Positions 46,474 through 56,664 of a stretch of 64,000 nt of DNA are shown piece by piece; position 1 is the stretch's first letter, and each line of letters begins with the position of its first letter. A program made the position numbers and the translations under genes. The DNA lies in assembly GCA_022825065.1 (NCBI GenBank), contig JAJDYR010000037.1, positions 71,805-135,804 on the forward strand. The letters run 5' to 3'. The notes under the pieces are model-generated. The model saw nothing but the letters and a program-made list of their open reading frames with translations. It was not told the DNA's origin and did not search any database. The stretch is from a bacterium (GTDB taxonomy: Bacteria > UBA8248).

Positions 46474-47376
46474 GTGGTTTTGCTCAAATCCTTAGACCCG
46501 AACCTCCTGTCGTTCATCGCGGCGTTTTTCGTCGCCATCTCCCAGGTATTCTATCGGAAGGCGCTGATCCACATCGGACCTGCGATTGCGGCCATCGCGA
46601 TGAACGTACTCTCCGCGATGTTGGCGAGCGTGCTCTACCTCGCATGGGACGAGGGCGTTACATGGCACTTGAAGGGCGTCATGTGGTACATGCTCATCGG
46701 CCTGTTCGGGAGCTCTATCGGGCGCTACATGATTTTCGGCTCGATGCGCCTGATCGGTCTGGCGCGAACGCAGATCATGGTGCAGTCGGTCCTGGTGTGG
46801 TCGGCGCTCATGGGGGTGTTCATACTAGGCGAGCGGTTCTCGGCGGGCGTAGCCGTCGGTACGCTGGCCATCATGATCGGGGCGATTCTTCTCGTCTATA
46901 AGAGAGAGTCCTCCAAAAGAGAGTCTGGCGAGAAGGATGTTTCACTCCTTTACTTTCTCGTTCCGGTCATCGCTTCCTTCCTGTTTTCCCTGACGTTTGT
47001 CTTTAGAAAATACGCCCTCCTCCTGATACCTTCTGAATCTTTGGGAATCGCGATTTCCACCACCACTGCGTCGGTCCTGCTCCTTCTCGCCATGCCGTTT
47101 ACGAAGGAAGAAGGAGGGATGAAAGGCTGGAGCCTCAGAGGACTTGTGACGATAGCATGCGGGGTTGTCGCGAATATAATAGCCGCCCTTTGCTTCTGGG
47201 CGGCGTTCAGGGAGGGGGAGGTGGTGCAGGTGATACCCATCAACCGCCTCTCCGTCTTGTGGGTCATCGTCTTCTCCTGGTTGTTCCTGAAAAAACAGGA
47301 AAGCGTCACGCTGCGCATCGTGATAGGCGGCGTCTTGTCCGTGGTGGGCGCGTTCGCGATTGCTTGGGGGAAATAA
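46474..47376 (+). CDS. EamA/DMT family transporter
   Basis: 300 aa with two EamA-like halves. Confidence 0.88.
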   Translation: MVLLKSLDPNLLSFIAAFFVAISQVFYRKALIHIGPAIAAIAMNVLSAMLASVLYLAWDEGVTWHLKGVMWYMLIGLFGSSIGRYMIFGSMRLIGLARTQIMVQSVLVWSALMGVFILGERFSAGVAVGTLAIMIGAILLVYKRESSKRESGEKDVSLLYFLVPVIASFLFSLTFVFRKYALLLIPSESLGIAISTTTASVLLLLAMPFTKEEGGMKGWSLRGLVTIACGVVANIIAALCFWAAFREGEVVQVIPINRLSVLWVIVFSWLFLKKQESVTLRIVIGGVLSVVGAFAIAWGK

Positions 47377-47408
47377 ATGGGAGTTCCAAGCAGCCGGGGT
47401 GGCTGGGC

Positions 47409-48017
47409 TTATTTCTCCACCCATTTGGCGGAGAAGGGAACCTCCCCGCCCAGGACGATGCCGGCGTCCGAATCCGCCCAGTCGGCGTAGAAAAGAAGTG
47501 CTGCCTCATAGCTCTTGGAGCGCGTGTTGCTCGTGCGCGTGTGGGTGATGACCAGATGCGCGAGTTCGGTGGCCTTGGGCAGTCCCTTTGCCCAGATTTT
47601 GTGCGCCCCGTAGACGCCGTGCTGTATCTTCTCGCCGAACTCGGTGATTTTGCCGGGCGGCACTTCGCTTCCCGTGGGAGGGCCGCCGGGATGGGGCGCA
47701 GATTCGAGCGGTTTCGAGATGTCGTGCAGGATGCACGAGGCGATGAGCAGGTCGCGGTCGACCTCGACGCCGTGGAGACTTTCGGCGATATCGGCCATGG
47801 CGAGCGCCATCTTCGTGACGCCCTGAATGTGGCCGATGAGCGTCATGTGTTTTTCTTCTTTGAGGTTTTTGGGAATGTCCTCGAAACGCTCCCAGGCGGT
47901 CTCCTGAGCCAGGTCCAGCCAGATGTCGACCACCCCGTCGCGCAAAGCGGGGTCTTGGATTTCCGCTACTTCGGGGAAAAGGGCCCGAATCTCGTCCGCG
48001 TTCGTCTGAATCGCCAT
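47409..48017 (-). CDS. HD domain-containing protein
   Basis: MTLIGHIQGVTKMALAMAD...LLIASCILHDISKPLE...HGVYGAHKIWAKGLP. Confidence 0.85.
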   Translation of the reverse strand: MAIQTNADEIRALFPEVAEIQDPALRDGVVDIWLDLAQETAWERFEDIPKNLKEEKHMTLIGHIQGVTKMALAMADIAESLHGVEVDRDLLIASCILHDISKPLESAPHPGGPPTGSEVPPGKITEFGEKIQHGVYGAHKIWAKGLPKATELAHLVITHTRTSNTRSKSYEAALLFYADWADSDAGIVLGGEVPFSAKWVEK

Positions 48018-48041
48018 GTTCTTCGCTCCGCTCGGTCTGTC

Positions 48042-48356
48042 TTAAGCGTCCGGGACTTCGAGGCCGACGAGGGGCCCGAACTGCTGGCCGCCGTAGCAGT
48101 CGCCGTCTTCGAGATCGCAGGAGAACACGGGACGGGGGATGGATATCTTGATCGCGCGCGCAGCGTCGTGATGGACGAGCAGCACCTTCTCCTCGGCCAG
48201 ATTGTAGAGGCGGCAGAACACCTCTTTGGTGAGGACGTTCGATTCCACCACGCGCCGGTAGGTTTCTTCCTCGTCGAACATGACGTCGAACGTGAGGTTG
48301 AAGGGTCCTGCATTTTTCGAGCGGATGAGTTTTGCGAGTTCGCCGAGCGCCGCCAT
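48042..48356 (-). CDS. DUF4387 family protein (AtuA-associated)
   Basis: IRSKNAGPFNLTFDVMFDEEETYRRV; ATGA-type overlap with AtuA-family gene. Confidence 0.85.
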   Translation of the reverse strand: MAALGELAKLIRSKNAGPFNLTFDVMFDEEETYRRVVESNVLTKEVFCRLYNLAEEKVLLVHHDAARAIKISIPRPVFSCDLEDGDCYGGQQFGPLVGLEVPDA

Positions 48357-49744
48357 CAGTTCGCCACCTCCATCGTCTCGGTCGGGAACATCTCGTAGGG
48401 GTCGTCCGGGTAGACGACGTGGTTCAGGTTGAAGCGGTAGACGGGGCCTTTTTCGAGTTCCGCCGGCGTGAAGGGAAATGCCAGCGTAGATATGAGACCG
48501 CCCCACTCGGGGACGGGATAGTGGAGCGCGAAATGGGCCAGCGTGGCCGCCATCGTGTTCGCGGATACCTGATCCTCCGCCGTCACCTCGAAGAGAACGC
48601 CAACTTCATGGGGAATCCGGCCGGACTCTGGTTCGAGCGTCCCCATCACGGCGTCGCGCCCGAACACGCGGATGGTGAGTTGGTAGGCGGGCGGCGATTC
48701 GCGGTCGGGGAAGATTTCCTGAACGCGCGTCTCAAAACCCTCCCGGATACCGTCTAGCCAGGAGTCGAGTTGTTTCAGGATCATGGGGTCGCGCACCCCG
48801 CCGATGATCACCGACTGGTAGCCGACGAGTTCGGCCCCCTCGAGCTTGATGGAATAGCGCTCCGCCGTGTGAAACTCGGAACCCGCCACGCGCACGGCGC
48901 GCTCACTCTCCGCCGAGTAGGCCGAGCGGGTCGTATCGAGGACGCCCGCGGGCTCGGTGATGCGGTAAGGATCGGTGTTCTCATACAGGGTGTGCGAGGC
49001 CACGCTCTGCGGGGTGCAGTACATCTGCGGATTGAGCGGCTCGACCACGAAGTGATCGTCGCGGATCCATGCGAAACAGCCATCCGGCCGCGCGCGGTGC
49101 ACGGCGCAGGCGGCGCCGCATTCGAGTATCTTGGCCGCATGCCAGGCGAGGCCCCTGTCCGCGCCCATCCGCACGGGATGGCAGGCGAAGACGGAGGTGT
49201 CGGAAGCCCTGCCGGTCAGCACCACGTCCGCTCCCTCGTCGAGCGCCTTTGCGATGGGTTCATCGCCCATCATGCCAACGATGTGCGTGCTGTTTTCGAT
49301 GATATCCTCATCGAGCGGGGGAGCCGGGTCGAGCGCCTGGATGCGGCCCTCTTTGTATCTTTTCTTGAGATACGCCTTGTCCTGTTCGCCGTGGACCAGG
49401 GCGAGGTTGAAGCTCAAGCCCTCCTCGCGGGCGATTTCGAGACAAATATCGCGCGCCCACTCAAGGCCCGCATCACCGCCCCCCGTGCCGCATGAACCCA
49501 CGATCATGGGGACGCTCAGGCTGTCGCGCCCCTGGAGCATGAGTTTCAGGTCGCGCTTGGTCGCCGAGCGGGAGAAGTTAGGCTTTCCCGCGCCGAGAAA
49601 GGCGGGACCGTTGTCCGTCGAGCCTCCGTCGCAGGCGATGACGTGGGGCTTCATGGACAACCCGCGCACGAAGGAGCTTTCGGGGAAGCCTGAACCGATG
49701 ACGCCGCAAGGAGAGAGTACGCGCGCTTCCAAGATTTGTTTCAC
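48356..49744 (-). CDS. Acyclic terpene utilization AtuA family protein (DUF1446)
   Basis: IACDGGSTDNGPAFLGAGKPNFSRSATKRDLKLML; VGSCGTGGGDAGLEW; paired with DUF4387. Confidence 0.9.
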   Translation of the reverse strand: MKQILEARVLSPCGVIGSGFPESSFVRGLSMKPHVIACDGGSTDNGPAFLGAGKPNFSRSATKRDLKLMLQGRDSLSVPMIVGSCGTGGGDAGLEWARDICLEIAREEGLSFNLALVHGEQDKAYLKKRYKEGRIQALDPAPPLDEDIIENSTHIVGMMGDEPIAKALDEGADVVLTGRASDTSVFACHPVRMGADRGLAWHAAKILECGAACAVHRARPDGCFAWIRDDHFVVEPLNPQMYCTPQSVASHTLYENTDPYRITEPAGVLDTTRSAYSAESERAVRVAGSEFHTAERYSIKLEGAELVGYQSVIIGGVRDPMILKQLDSWLDGIREGFETRVQEIFPDRESPPAYQLTIRVFGRDAVMGTLEPESGRIPHEVGVLFEVTAEDQVSANTMAATLAHFALHYPVPEWGGLISTLAFPFTPAELEKGPVYRFNLNHVVYPDDPYEMFPTETMEVAN

Positions 49745-49889
49745 TCCTTTCTGGTGAGGTTCGTACGCATCCTGCGATGAAGACGCGCCCCTGAGACGGC
49801 CCGGATGCAGCCATGTCGATATGGCGGTTGCGCATCCTACAACGATTTTTCCTTAGGATAAAGACAGGGGACGAATTAGGCGCGCGGCG

Positions 49890-50591
49890 CTACTCTCCTT
49901 CGAATTTTCGGCGCACCGCGAGGAGGGCGGCGAGGTTGCTCGTCATCACGGGCAGGTCGGGGTAGCGGGCCTGAATCTCAGGCAGGGCGTCTACGGCGGG
50001 CAGGTTCGTGCAGGAGATGAAAAGGCAATCCGCTTTTTTCAAGTGTTGAGTGGAGAGCCTCTCTTCCGCAAACGCGAGGATTTTATCCGCCCGCGTGTTG
50101 CCGATCTCGATGTTGTCCGTTATCCCCATGCCGTCTATCGAAAGAACCTCCATGCCGTCTTCCTCGAGAGACGCGCGTATGGGCCCGTTCAACTCGTCGA
50201 TATAGGGCGTGAGCACCACGAGTTTCTTCGCGTTCATTTCGGCGAATTCACGCGCGAGCGCCGAGAGAATGGTGGCCGTCTCGGCGCCGGTTTGCTCCTC
50301 GATTCGCGCTTTTATCTTCTGGTCGTGCGATTTCCCGAAGAGTGCGCCGCCCGAAGTGCAGCCGAAGACGCAAAAATGCGGCTCCACCGTCTTGAGCATC
50401 CGGTTCGCCTCGGGCAGGGATTCTTCGAGCATTCGGATTTCGGCCTGCTTCGTCGTCTCGTCCAGGAACATGCGGGAGGTGGCGACGTAGACATCCTCGG
50501 GCAGGTTCTTGTGAAAATCGCGCTCCATCGTGGCGTTCGAGGAGGGAACGAGAAGGCCGACGCGGAACTGGGCTTTTTTTGTCGCGGTCAT
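49890..50591 (-). CDS. Asp/Glu racemase-fold protein, maleate cis-trans isomerase/arylmalonate decarboxylase-like
   Basis: GLLVPSSNATMERDF; FGCTSGGALFG; LVVLTPYIDELN; LFISCTNLPAVDALPEI. Confidence 0.9.
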   Translation of the reverse strand: MTATKKAQFRVGLLVPSSNATMERDFHKNLPEDVYVATSRMFLDETTKQAEIRMLEESLPEANRMLKTVEPHFCVFGCTSGGALFGKSHDQKIKARIEEQTGAETATILSALAREFAEMNAKKLVVLTPYIDELNGPIRASLEEDGMEVLSIDGMGITDNIEIGNTRADKILAFAEERLSTQHLKKADCLFISCTNLPAVDALPEIQARYPDLPVMTSNLAALLAVRRKFEGE

Positions 50592-50834
50592 CGCAGACTC
50601 CAGAGCGGCTAATGGGCTCAGGAATTGTAGAATAATTATTGAAGCTGTCCAAAGCGCCTTCACGCCCGCTGCCTGGAATGGTTTCAGCAGTGCGCGTCAT
50701 CGCCTCGCCTCAATACGCAAGGTGATGTAAAACTTGGGGACGCCGCACATGTCCTGGAAAACGATTCGCCGGTCCAGGAAGCGCATTTGAAATTTCGCAG
50801 CGGCATCATTTGAACGGACAGAAGAGGGGATTAC

Positions 50835-51986
50835 GTGGATTTCAGGCTCGAAGATTCGGATCGCCTGCTCCAGCAGACGGCACGTGAGTTGGCTATAAGG
50901 GAGTTCGCAGGGGACGCCTTCTCCTATGCGCGGACGGGCGAGTACCCCCGGCGCTCCATGAAGGTGCTGGCCGAGCACGGCATGATGGGGATGACGGTGG
51001 CCGAACCCCACGGAGGGGGGCAATCGATTTTCGAGGCCTGCCTGGTGATGGAGGCGGTCTCCCAGGTATGCCCCCACAGCGGCGACGTGGTGCAGATGGG
51101 GAATATGGGTCCCATCCGCGTGATAGACGAACTTGGCTCCGCCGAGCAAAAGGAGCGGTTTCTGCCCCCGATATGCCGGGGGGAGAAGATCGTCTCCATC
51201 AGCATGACGGAACCCGACGCCGGTTCGGCCGCCACGGATTTGCAGACCACGGCGGAATATGACGGCGAGAGCGTCCTCGTGAACGGCCAGAAGTGCTTCA
51301 GCTCCAACGCCCCGCACGCGGATTTGTTCGTCGTCTACGTCCGCTTCGGTCCCAGGACGCGCGATTGCGGGGCCGTCGTGGTGGAGACGGGAACGCCAGG
51401 CTTCACGAAGGGGAAGACCGAGCACTACATGAGCGGAGAGGCGCACTGCGCGCTTCATTTCGAGAACGCGCGTATCCCCAGGGAGAACGTGCTGGTGGAT
51501 GAGGAGGGCTTCCGGGTCCTCATGCCCGTGTTCAACGTGGAGCGGCTCGGAAACGCTACGCGCTGCCTGGCCCTGGCGCAGGCGGCTTACGACATGACGG
51601 TCGCCCACACCAGCGAGAGGCGCCAGTTCGACCGTCCCCTGTGCGAGTTTCAGGGCGTGCAGTGGATGGTGGCGGACATGCGGGTGAAGCTCGAGGCGGC
51701 GCGCCTGCTCCTCTACCGGGCGCTCTCGAACGCGCGCGCGGGCCTGCCCTCTGCCGTGGAGACGACGAGCGCCAAGCTCTACTGCAACGAGATGGCGCGA
51801 CAGGTGGCCGACGACGCGATTCAGCTTCACGGCGGGTACGGCTTTTCGACCGAGATGCCGCTCGAGTTCCTCTACCGCAAGATCCGCGGGTGGTCCATCG
51901 CGGGCGGCTCCACCGAGATGCTGAGAAACCGTCTGGCTTCCCTGATCTACGATCGCCCCTTCAGCCAGCGCCCGCCAAAAGCATAG
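50835..51986 (+). CDS. Acyl-CoA dehydrogenase
   Basis: SMTEPDAGSAATDLQTTA; RRQFDRPLCEFQGVQWMVADM; QLHGGYGFSTEMPLEFLYRKIRGWSIAGGSTEMLRN; GTG start. Confidence 0.95.
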   Translation: MDFRLEDSDRLLQQTARELAIREFAGDAFSYARTGEYPRRSMKVLAEHGMMGMTVAEPHGGGQSIFEACLVMEAVSQVCPHSGDVVQMGNMGPIRVIDELGSAEQKERFLPPICRGEKIVSISMTEPDAGSAATDLQTTAEYDGESVLVNGQKCFSSNAPHADLFVVYVRFGPRTRDCGAVVVETGTPGFTKGKTEHYMSGEAHCALHFENARIPRENVLVDEEGFRVLMPVFNVERLGNATRCLALAQAAYDMTVAHTSERRQFDRPLCEFQGVQWMVADMRVKLEAARLLLYRALSNARAGLPSAVETTSAKLYCNEMARQVADDAIQLHGGYGFSTEMPLEFLYRKIRGWSIAGGSTEMLRNRLASLIYDRPFSQRPPKA

Positions 51987-52023
51987 CTTTCCTCACCATG
52001 AACTTTTTGGGATTCGCCTGATC

Positions 52024-54135
52024 ATGAAACGCCCCACCGCCGAGAGCCTCAAGAAACTTCTCAAACCTGAGTCGGTAGCCGTGGTCGGGGCGTCGGCGAA
52101 CCTCGAGCAATTCAACGGCCGCGTGGTGAAGAACCTGTTGCGCCACGGCTATGGGGGCAGGGTCTATCCCGTGAACCCCAAATACGAGGAAGTGGCCGGG
52201 CTGCGCTGCCGGCCCCGGCTCGGTGCGCTCCCCGAAGCGCCGGACGTCGCCTTCATCACCGTGGGGAAAGAGCGCGTGGCTGGTGTTTTGGCCGAATGCG
52301 CCGGAGTGGGGGTGGGCGCGGCCATCATCTATACCGGCGGTTTTTCAGAAGCCGATGAGACGGGCGCGGTACTCGAAGCCGGAATCCGGCGCATCGCCCG
52401 AGATGCCGGCATCCGCGTCTGCGGGCCGAACACGGCGGGCGTGCACGATTTTCATCACAACTTTCACCTGGCGGGCCTGATCGCGCTCGACGTGGAGGAA
52501 ATGCTGCCGGGCAGCGTCGGGGTGGTCTGCCAGAGCGGGAGCATCGGCGGCGCATTGCTCTCGCGCGCGACGCAGCGCGGGGTCGGGTTCAGCCATCTCA
52601 TCTCCTGCGGCAACGAGATGGACCTGGAAGTTTCGGATTATCTCGACTATCTGATCGACGACCCCCCCACCCGGGCGGTCGCGGTCTATCTCGAAGGGGT
52701 GCGCGACGGGGAGAAGTTCAAAAAAGTCCTCCAAAAAGCCCTGCAACGGGAGAAGCCCGTGGTCGTCCTCAAGGTGGGCGCAGCGCGCGAGGGAGCGCGC
52801 GCGGCCCTGAGCCACACGGGCGCCATGGTGGGTGAGGAGGGGGTGTATGAGGCGCTGTTCCGGAGGTGGGGCGTCACGCGGGTGGATGACCTCGAAGCGC
52901 TTTTCGAAGTCGCTCATATGTTTTGCGTATCGGCGCTTCCCGAGGGAGAGAGGGTGGGCGTCGTCACGACGACGGGCGGGGCCGGCACCCTGATGGCCGA
53001 CAAGTGCGGCGCCTTGGGCCTGGAAATCGCCGAGGCGGATGACGCCCTCAGGGCCCGGATGAAGCAGAAACACCCCGCCTTCGGGCGGATAGAGAATCCG
53101 CTCGACACCACCATCGCCGATATTCACCTGTATTCTGATTTTCTCGAATCTTTTCTCGAAAGCGGCTGCTTCGACGCGGTGATTCCCATCGTGGGCTCGA
53201 GCGCGCAGTTTCGACCCGAGATAGGGGTCGAGCCCATCGTGCGCTTGAAGCGGAAAAACCCCGGCGTTCCCATGCTGGCCTATTTCAATCCCCATGCGGA
53301 AGATGCGCACAAGCTCCTGGCGAAGGAAGGAATCGCCTCTTTTCAATCCATATCGGGCTGCGCCCGCGCGGCGGCGGCTCTGGTTCGGTATGCGAGAGTT
53401 TTGAAAAGAGAGAAAAAAAGAGCATCGCGCCCTGCGTCTCGAGCGCCGTCTCCCTCGATTGCGGAAAGGCTGTCGACTGGAGGCGCCCTGAACGAGGCGC
53501 AATCTCTGGCGTTCGTCCGTGAATTCGGCTTGCCCGTGGCGGCGCACCGGTTTTGCCGTACGGAAGAAGAAGTGCGCCGCGCGGCGCGTGATTTACGCTT
53601 TCCGCTCGTTTTGAAGGGCGTGTCTTCGAAAATTCACCACAAGACGGAGCGGGGGCTGGTGAAAACGGGCCTTGGCGATGAGGCGGCTTTTGAGGCCGCG
53701 CTCGCGGAAATCTCAAGTTTGTGGGAGTTGTGCGATCTGGAAGGCTATCTGCTTCAGGAGCAAGTCGAGGGCGGCGTCGAGTTCTTGCTCGGCGTGAAGC
53801 GAGACCCTCAATTCGGCCCGGTGGTGACGATTGGCCTGGGCGGGAGGGATGTGGAATTGCTCGACGACGTGAGCACCCGCGTCGCTCCGCTCACCCTCGA
53901 TGACGCCTGCGAGATGATGGATGAACTCAAGTGCAAGAAGATTTTCGAGGCTCACCGGGAGCGCGGGCCGCTGGATAAGGCGGCGTTCGCCGAGGCCATT
54001 TGCCTTCTGGGTGATGCCGCTTTCGCCTGTCGCGGGCAGATTGAGGAGATGGATTTGAACCCCGTTTTCCTGTGCGAAAAGGGCGGGGGATGCCTGGTGG
54101 CGGATGCGCTCATCATCACGGTAAATGATACCTGA
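52024..54135 (+). CDS. ADP-forming acetate--CoA ligase family protein
   Basis: ESVAVVGASANLEQFNGRVVKNLLRHGYGGRVYPVNPKY; CQSGSIGGALLS; TTTGGAGTLMADKCGALGLEI; C-terminal ATP-grasp segment. Confidence 0.94.
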   Translation: MKRPTAESLKKLLKPESVAVVGASANLEQFNGRVVKNLLRHGYGGRVYPVNPKYEEVAGLRCRPRLGALPEAPDVAFITVGKERVAGVLAECAGVGVGAAIIYTGGFSEADETGAVLEAGIRRIARDAGIRVCGPNTAGVHDFHHNFHLAGLIALDVEEMLPGSVGVVCQSGSIGGALLSRATQRGVGFSHLISCGNEMDLEVSDYLDYLIDDPPTRAVAVYLEGVRDGEKFKKVLQKALQREKPVVVLKVGAAREGARAALSHTGAMVGEEGVYEALFRRWGVTRVDDLEALFEVAHMFCVSALPEGERVGVVTTTGGAGTLMADKCGALGLEIAEADDALRARMKQKHPAFGRIENPLDTTIADIHLYSDFLESFLESGCFDAVIPIVGSSAQFRPEIGVEPIVRLKRKNPGVPMLAYFNPHAEDAHKLLAKEGIASFQSISGCARAAAALVRYARVLKREKKRASRPASRAPSPSIAERLSTGGALNEAQSLAFVREFGLPVAAHRFCRTEEEVRRAARDLRFPLVLKGVSSKIHHKTERGLVKTGLGDEAAFEAALAEISSLWELCDLEGYLLQEQVEGGVEFLLGVKRDPQFGPVVTIGLGGRDVELLDDVSTRVAPLTLDDACEMMDELKCKKIFEAHRERGPLDKAAFAEAICLLGDAAFACRGQIEEMDLNPVFLCEKGGGCLVADALIITVNDT

Positions 54136-54182
54136 TACGCGACAACACACCTCGCATAGCGGCAGAAGAAGGCTGCGCCTAT

Positions 54183-54428
54183 AGGGGCTTTTGAAAAAGT
54201 CCCTGAGAGGGTAATGGCAACTCCCTTGAAAGGGAAACTTCATAAAGGCAACCCCCCCTACCCCCCCTTGACAGGGGGGTAAAAAAAGCGATGCGCCCTC
54301 GCCGGGCTGAGGGGGGTTTTGATTTTTCTTGCCCCCCTGTCAAGGGGGGGTAGGGGGGGTTGCCTTTCAGGGCGAGAGGAGCGTCCCCTCTACCCCTCTG
54401 AAAAAGGGTTTTTTTGAACAGCCCTCTA
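54183..54428. repeat. MITE-like palindromic intergenic element, copy K
   Basis: gcttttgaaaaagtccctgagagggtaatggcaactcccttgaaaggg...aaccccccctacccccccttgacagggggg...gcccccctgtcaagggggggtagggggggttgcc. Confidence 0.9.
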
Positions 54429-54553
54429 CAGGCCGAAAATCGCCGATTGACTTTGCAGTCAACAAGATTTAGTGTTCCCCTACCTTGGATTCTCAGGGAA
54501 TCAGAAGACATTTTTGGGATTTTTTCCGGCTGGTTTTGTAAGGATAGGGGTCT

Positions 54554-55543
54554 TTGAGCGCGCTTCTTGAAATCGAAGACTTGAGAACGCATTTTTTCAC
54601 CACCTCCGGCGTCGTCAAGGCGGTCAACGGCATCTCCTACGACGTTCAGGAAGGCGAGACGGTGGCGATAGTCGGCGAGTCGGGCTGCGGGAAGTCCGTC
54701 AGCGCGCTCTCGGTTCTCGGCCTCATCCCGAACCCGCCCGGCCGCATCGTCGGGGGAGCGATACGCTTTCTGGGCGATGATCTGATTGGGCTGGACGATC
54801 TCCAGATCAGGGACATCAGGGGCCGCCAGATCGGCATGATCTTCCAGGAGCCCATGACTTCCCTGAACCCCGTCCTGACCATCGGGTTGCAGCTCACCGA
54901 GACGATGGAGCACCACCTCGGCATGGACAGGGCCGATGCGGAGAAAAAGGCGGTCGAATACCTGCGCCTCGTGGGCATCTCGGAGCCCGAGCGGCGCATC
55001 CGGCAATACCCCCACCACCTGAGCGGCGGGATGCGCCAGCGGGTGATGATCGCGATGGCGCTTTGCTGCGAGCCGAAGCTCATCATCGCCGATGAGCCGA
55101 CGACGGCCCTCGACGTGACCATCCAGGCCCAGATTCTCGAGTTGATGAAAAACCTCACGAAACGCATGGGCGTGGCGCTCATCATCATCACGCACAACCT
55201 CGGCGTGGTGGCCCGGTATGCGGACCGCGTGAACGTCATGTACGCCGGGAAGATCATCGAACGCGGCCTTGCGGCGGACATCTACCGCGAACCCAGACAT
55301 CCATACACCCTGGGGCTGCTGAGTTCCGTGCCGAGGCTCGATCAGCCCAGACAGAAGCGCCTGGACCCCATCGACGGACAACCGCCCGACCTCACGCGCC
55401 TGGGGGAGGGCTGCTCATTTCTGCCCCGGTGCAAATTCGCCGTGGACAGGTGCGCGAGTGAGATTCCGCCGCTCGAAACCGTAGGAAACGGACATCTCTC
55501 CGCTTGCTGGGAACAGGAAAACCTCGCGACGGCGAGAGGATGA
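54554..55543 (+). CDS. Dipeptide/oligopeptide ABC transporter ATP-binding protein (DppD/OppD-like)
   Basis: [62 protein letters not shown] start. Confidence 0.95.
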   Translation: MSALLEIEDLRTHFFTTSGVVKAVNGISYDVQEGETVAIVGESGCGKSVSALSVLGLIPNPPGRIVGGAIRFLGDDLIGLDDLQIRDIRGRQIGMIFQEPMTSLNPVLTIGLQLTETMEHHLGMDRADAEKKAVEYLRLVGISEPERRIRQYPHHLSGGMRQRVMIAMALCCEPKLIIADEPTTALDVTIQAQILELMKNLTKRMGVALIIITHNLGVVARYADRVNVMYAGKIIERGLAADIYREPRHPYTLGLLSSVPRLDQPRQKRLDPIDGQPPDLTRLGEGCSFLPRCKFAVDRCASEIPPLETVGNGHLSACWEQENLATARG

Positions 55544-55547
55544 GCGA

Positions 55548-56582
55548 ATGACCCCCGACGCATCCGCACTGGAAAGTGGCGCTCGACTCTCCCGAAACGG
55601 AGAGCTTGGAGACGTGCTCGTGGACGTCAAGGGCCTCAAGATGCACTTCCCGATCACAGAGGGCATCGTTTTCAACAAGCTCGTCGGCCTCGTGAAGGCG
55701 GTGGACGGGGTGGATTTCCGCATCAGGCGCGGCGAGACGCTCGGCCTCGTGGGCGAGAGCGGCTGCGGGAAGACGACGACGGGCAGGTGCATCCTCCAGC
55801 TCGAACGGCCCACGGAGGGCGAGATATTTTTCGAGGGTGTTGATCTGACGAAACTCGATCAGGTGGCGTTGCGCGAGTACCGGCAGAAAATCCAGGTCAT
55901 CTTCCAGGACCCCTACAGTTCGCTGAATCCGCGCATGAAGATCGGCGAGATGATAGACGAGCCCATGTACGTCCACGGCATCGAACCCGACGCACAGAAG
56001 AGGAAGCAGAGAGTCAGCGAACTGCTCAGCGTCTGCGGACTCAACCCCAAGATGGCCGACAGATACCCCCACGAGATGAGCGGCGGGCAGCGCCAGCGCG
56101 TGGGAATCGCCCGCGCCCTGAGCCTCGAGCCCGAGTTCATCATCTGCGATGAGCCCGTCTCGGCGCTCGACGTGTCCATCCAGGCGCAGATCATCAATTT
56201 GCTCGAAGATTTGAGAGAGGAATATAATCTCACTTACCTGTTCATCGCGCACGATCTGAGCGTGGTGAGACACCTTTGCCACCGCGTGGCGGTGATGTAT
56301 CTGGGCCGGATCGTGGAGTTGGCGGATTGCGACGAGTTGTACGACAATCCCATGCACCCCTATACGCGGGCGCTGCTTTCCGCCGTTCCGGTGCCGGACC
56401 CGGAAATCGAGCAAAACCGCGACATCAGTTTCGTCGCTGGAGAGGTGCCCAGCCCGATTAACCCGCCACCGGGCTGTGTTTTCCATCCCCGGTGCCCCAT
56501 CGCCGTGGAAAGTTGCTCGAAAGAAGTGCCCGCGTTACGAGAGCTGAAACCGGGCCATTGGGTGGCCTGTACGGAAGTCTGA
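55548..56582 (+). CDS. Dipeptide/oligopeptide ABC transporter ATP-binding protein (DppF/OppF-like)
   Basis: [65 protein letters not shown]. Confidence 0.95.
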   Translation: MTPDASALESGARLSRNGELGDVLVDVKGLKMHFPITEGIVFNKLVGLVKAVDGVDFRIRRGETLGLVGESGCGKTTTGRCILQLERPTEGEIFFEGVDLTKLDQVALREYRQKIQVIFQDPYSSLNPRMKIGEMIDEPMYVHGIEPDAQKRKQRVSELLSVCGLNPKMADRYPHEMSGGQRQRVGIARALSLEPEFIICDEPVSALDVSIQAQIINLLEDLREEYNLTYLFIAHDLSVVRHLCHRVAVMYLGRIVELADCDELYDNPMHPYTRALLSAVPVPDPEIEQNRDISFVAGEVPSPINPPPGCVFHPRCPIAVESCSKEVPALRELKPGHWVACTEV

Positions 56583-56664
56583 AATTCTTTGCATTTGTAG
56601 TTTCGTTCGTTTTTAATTTGCGGTGTAGGAATTTTCACCCCAGGAACATGAAAGGAGATTTCAC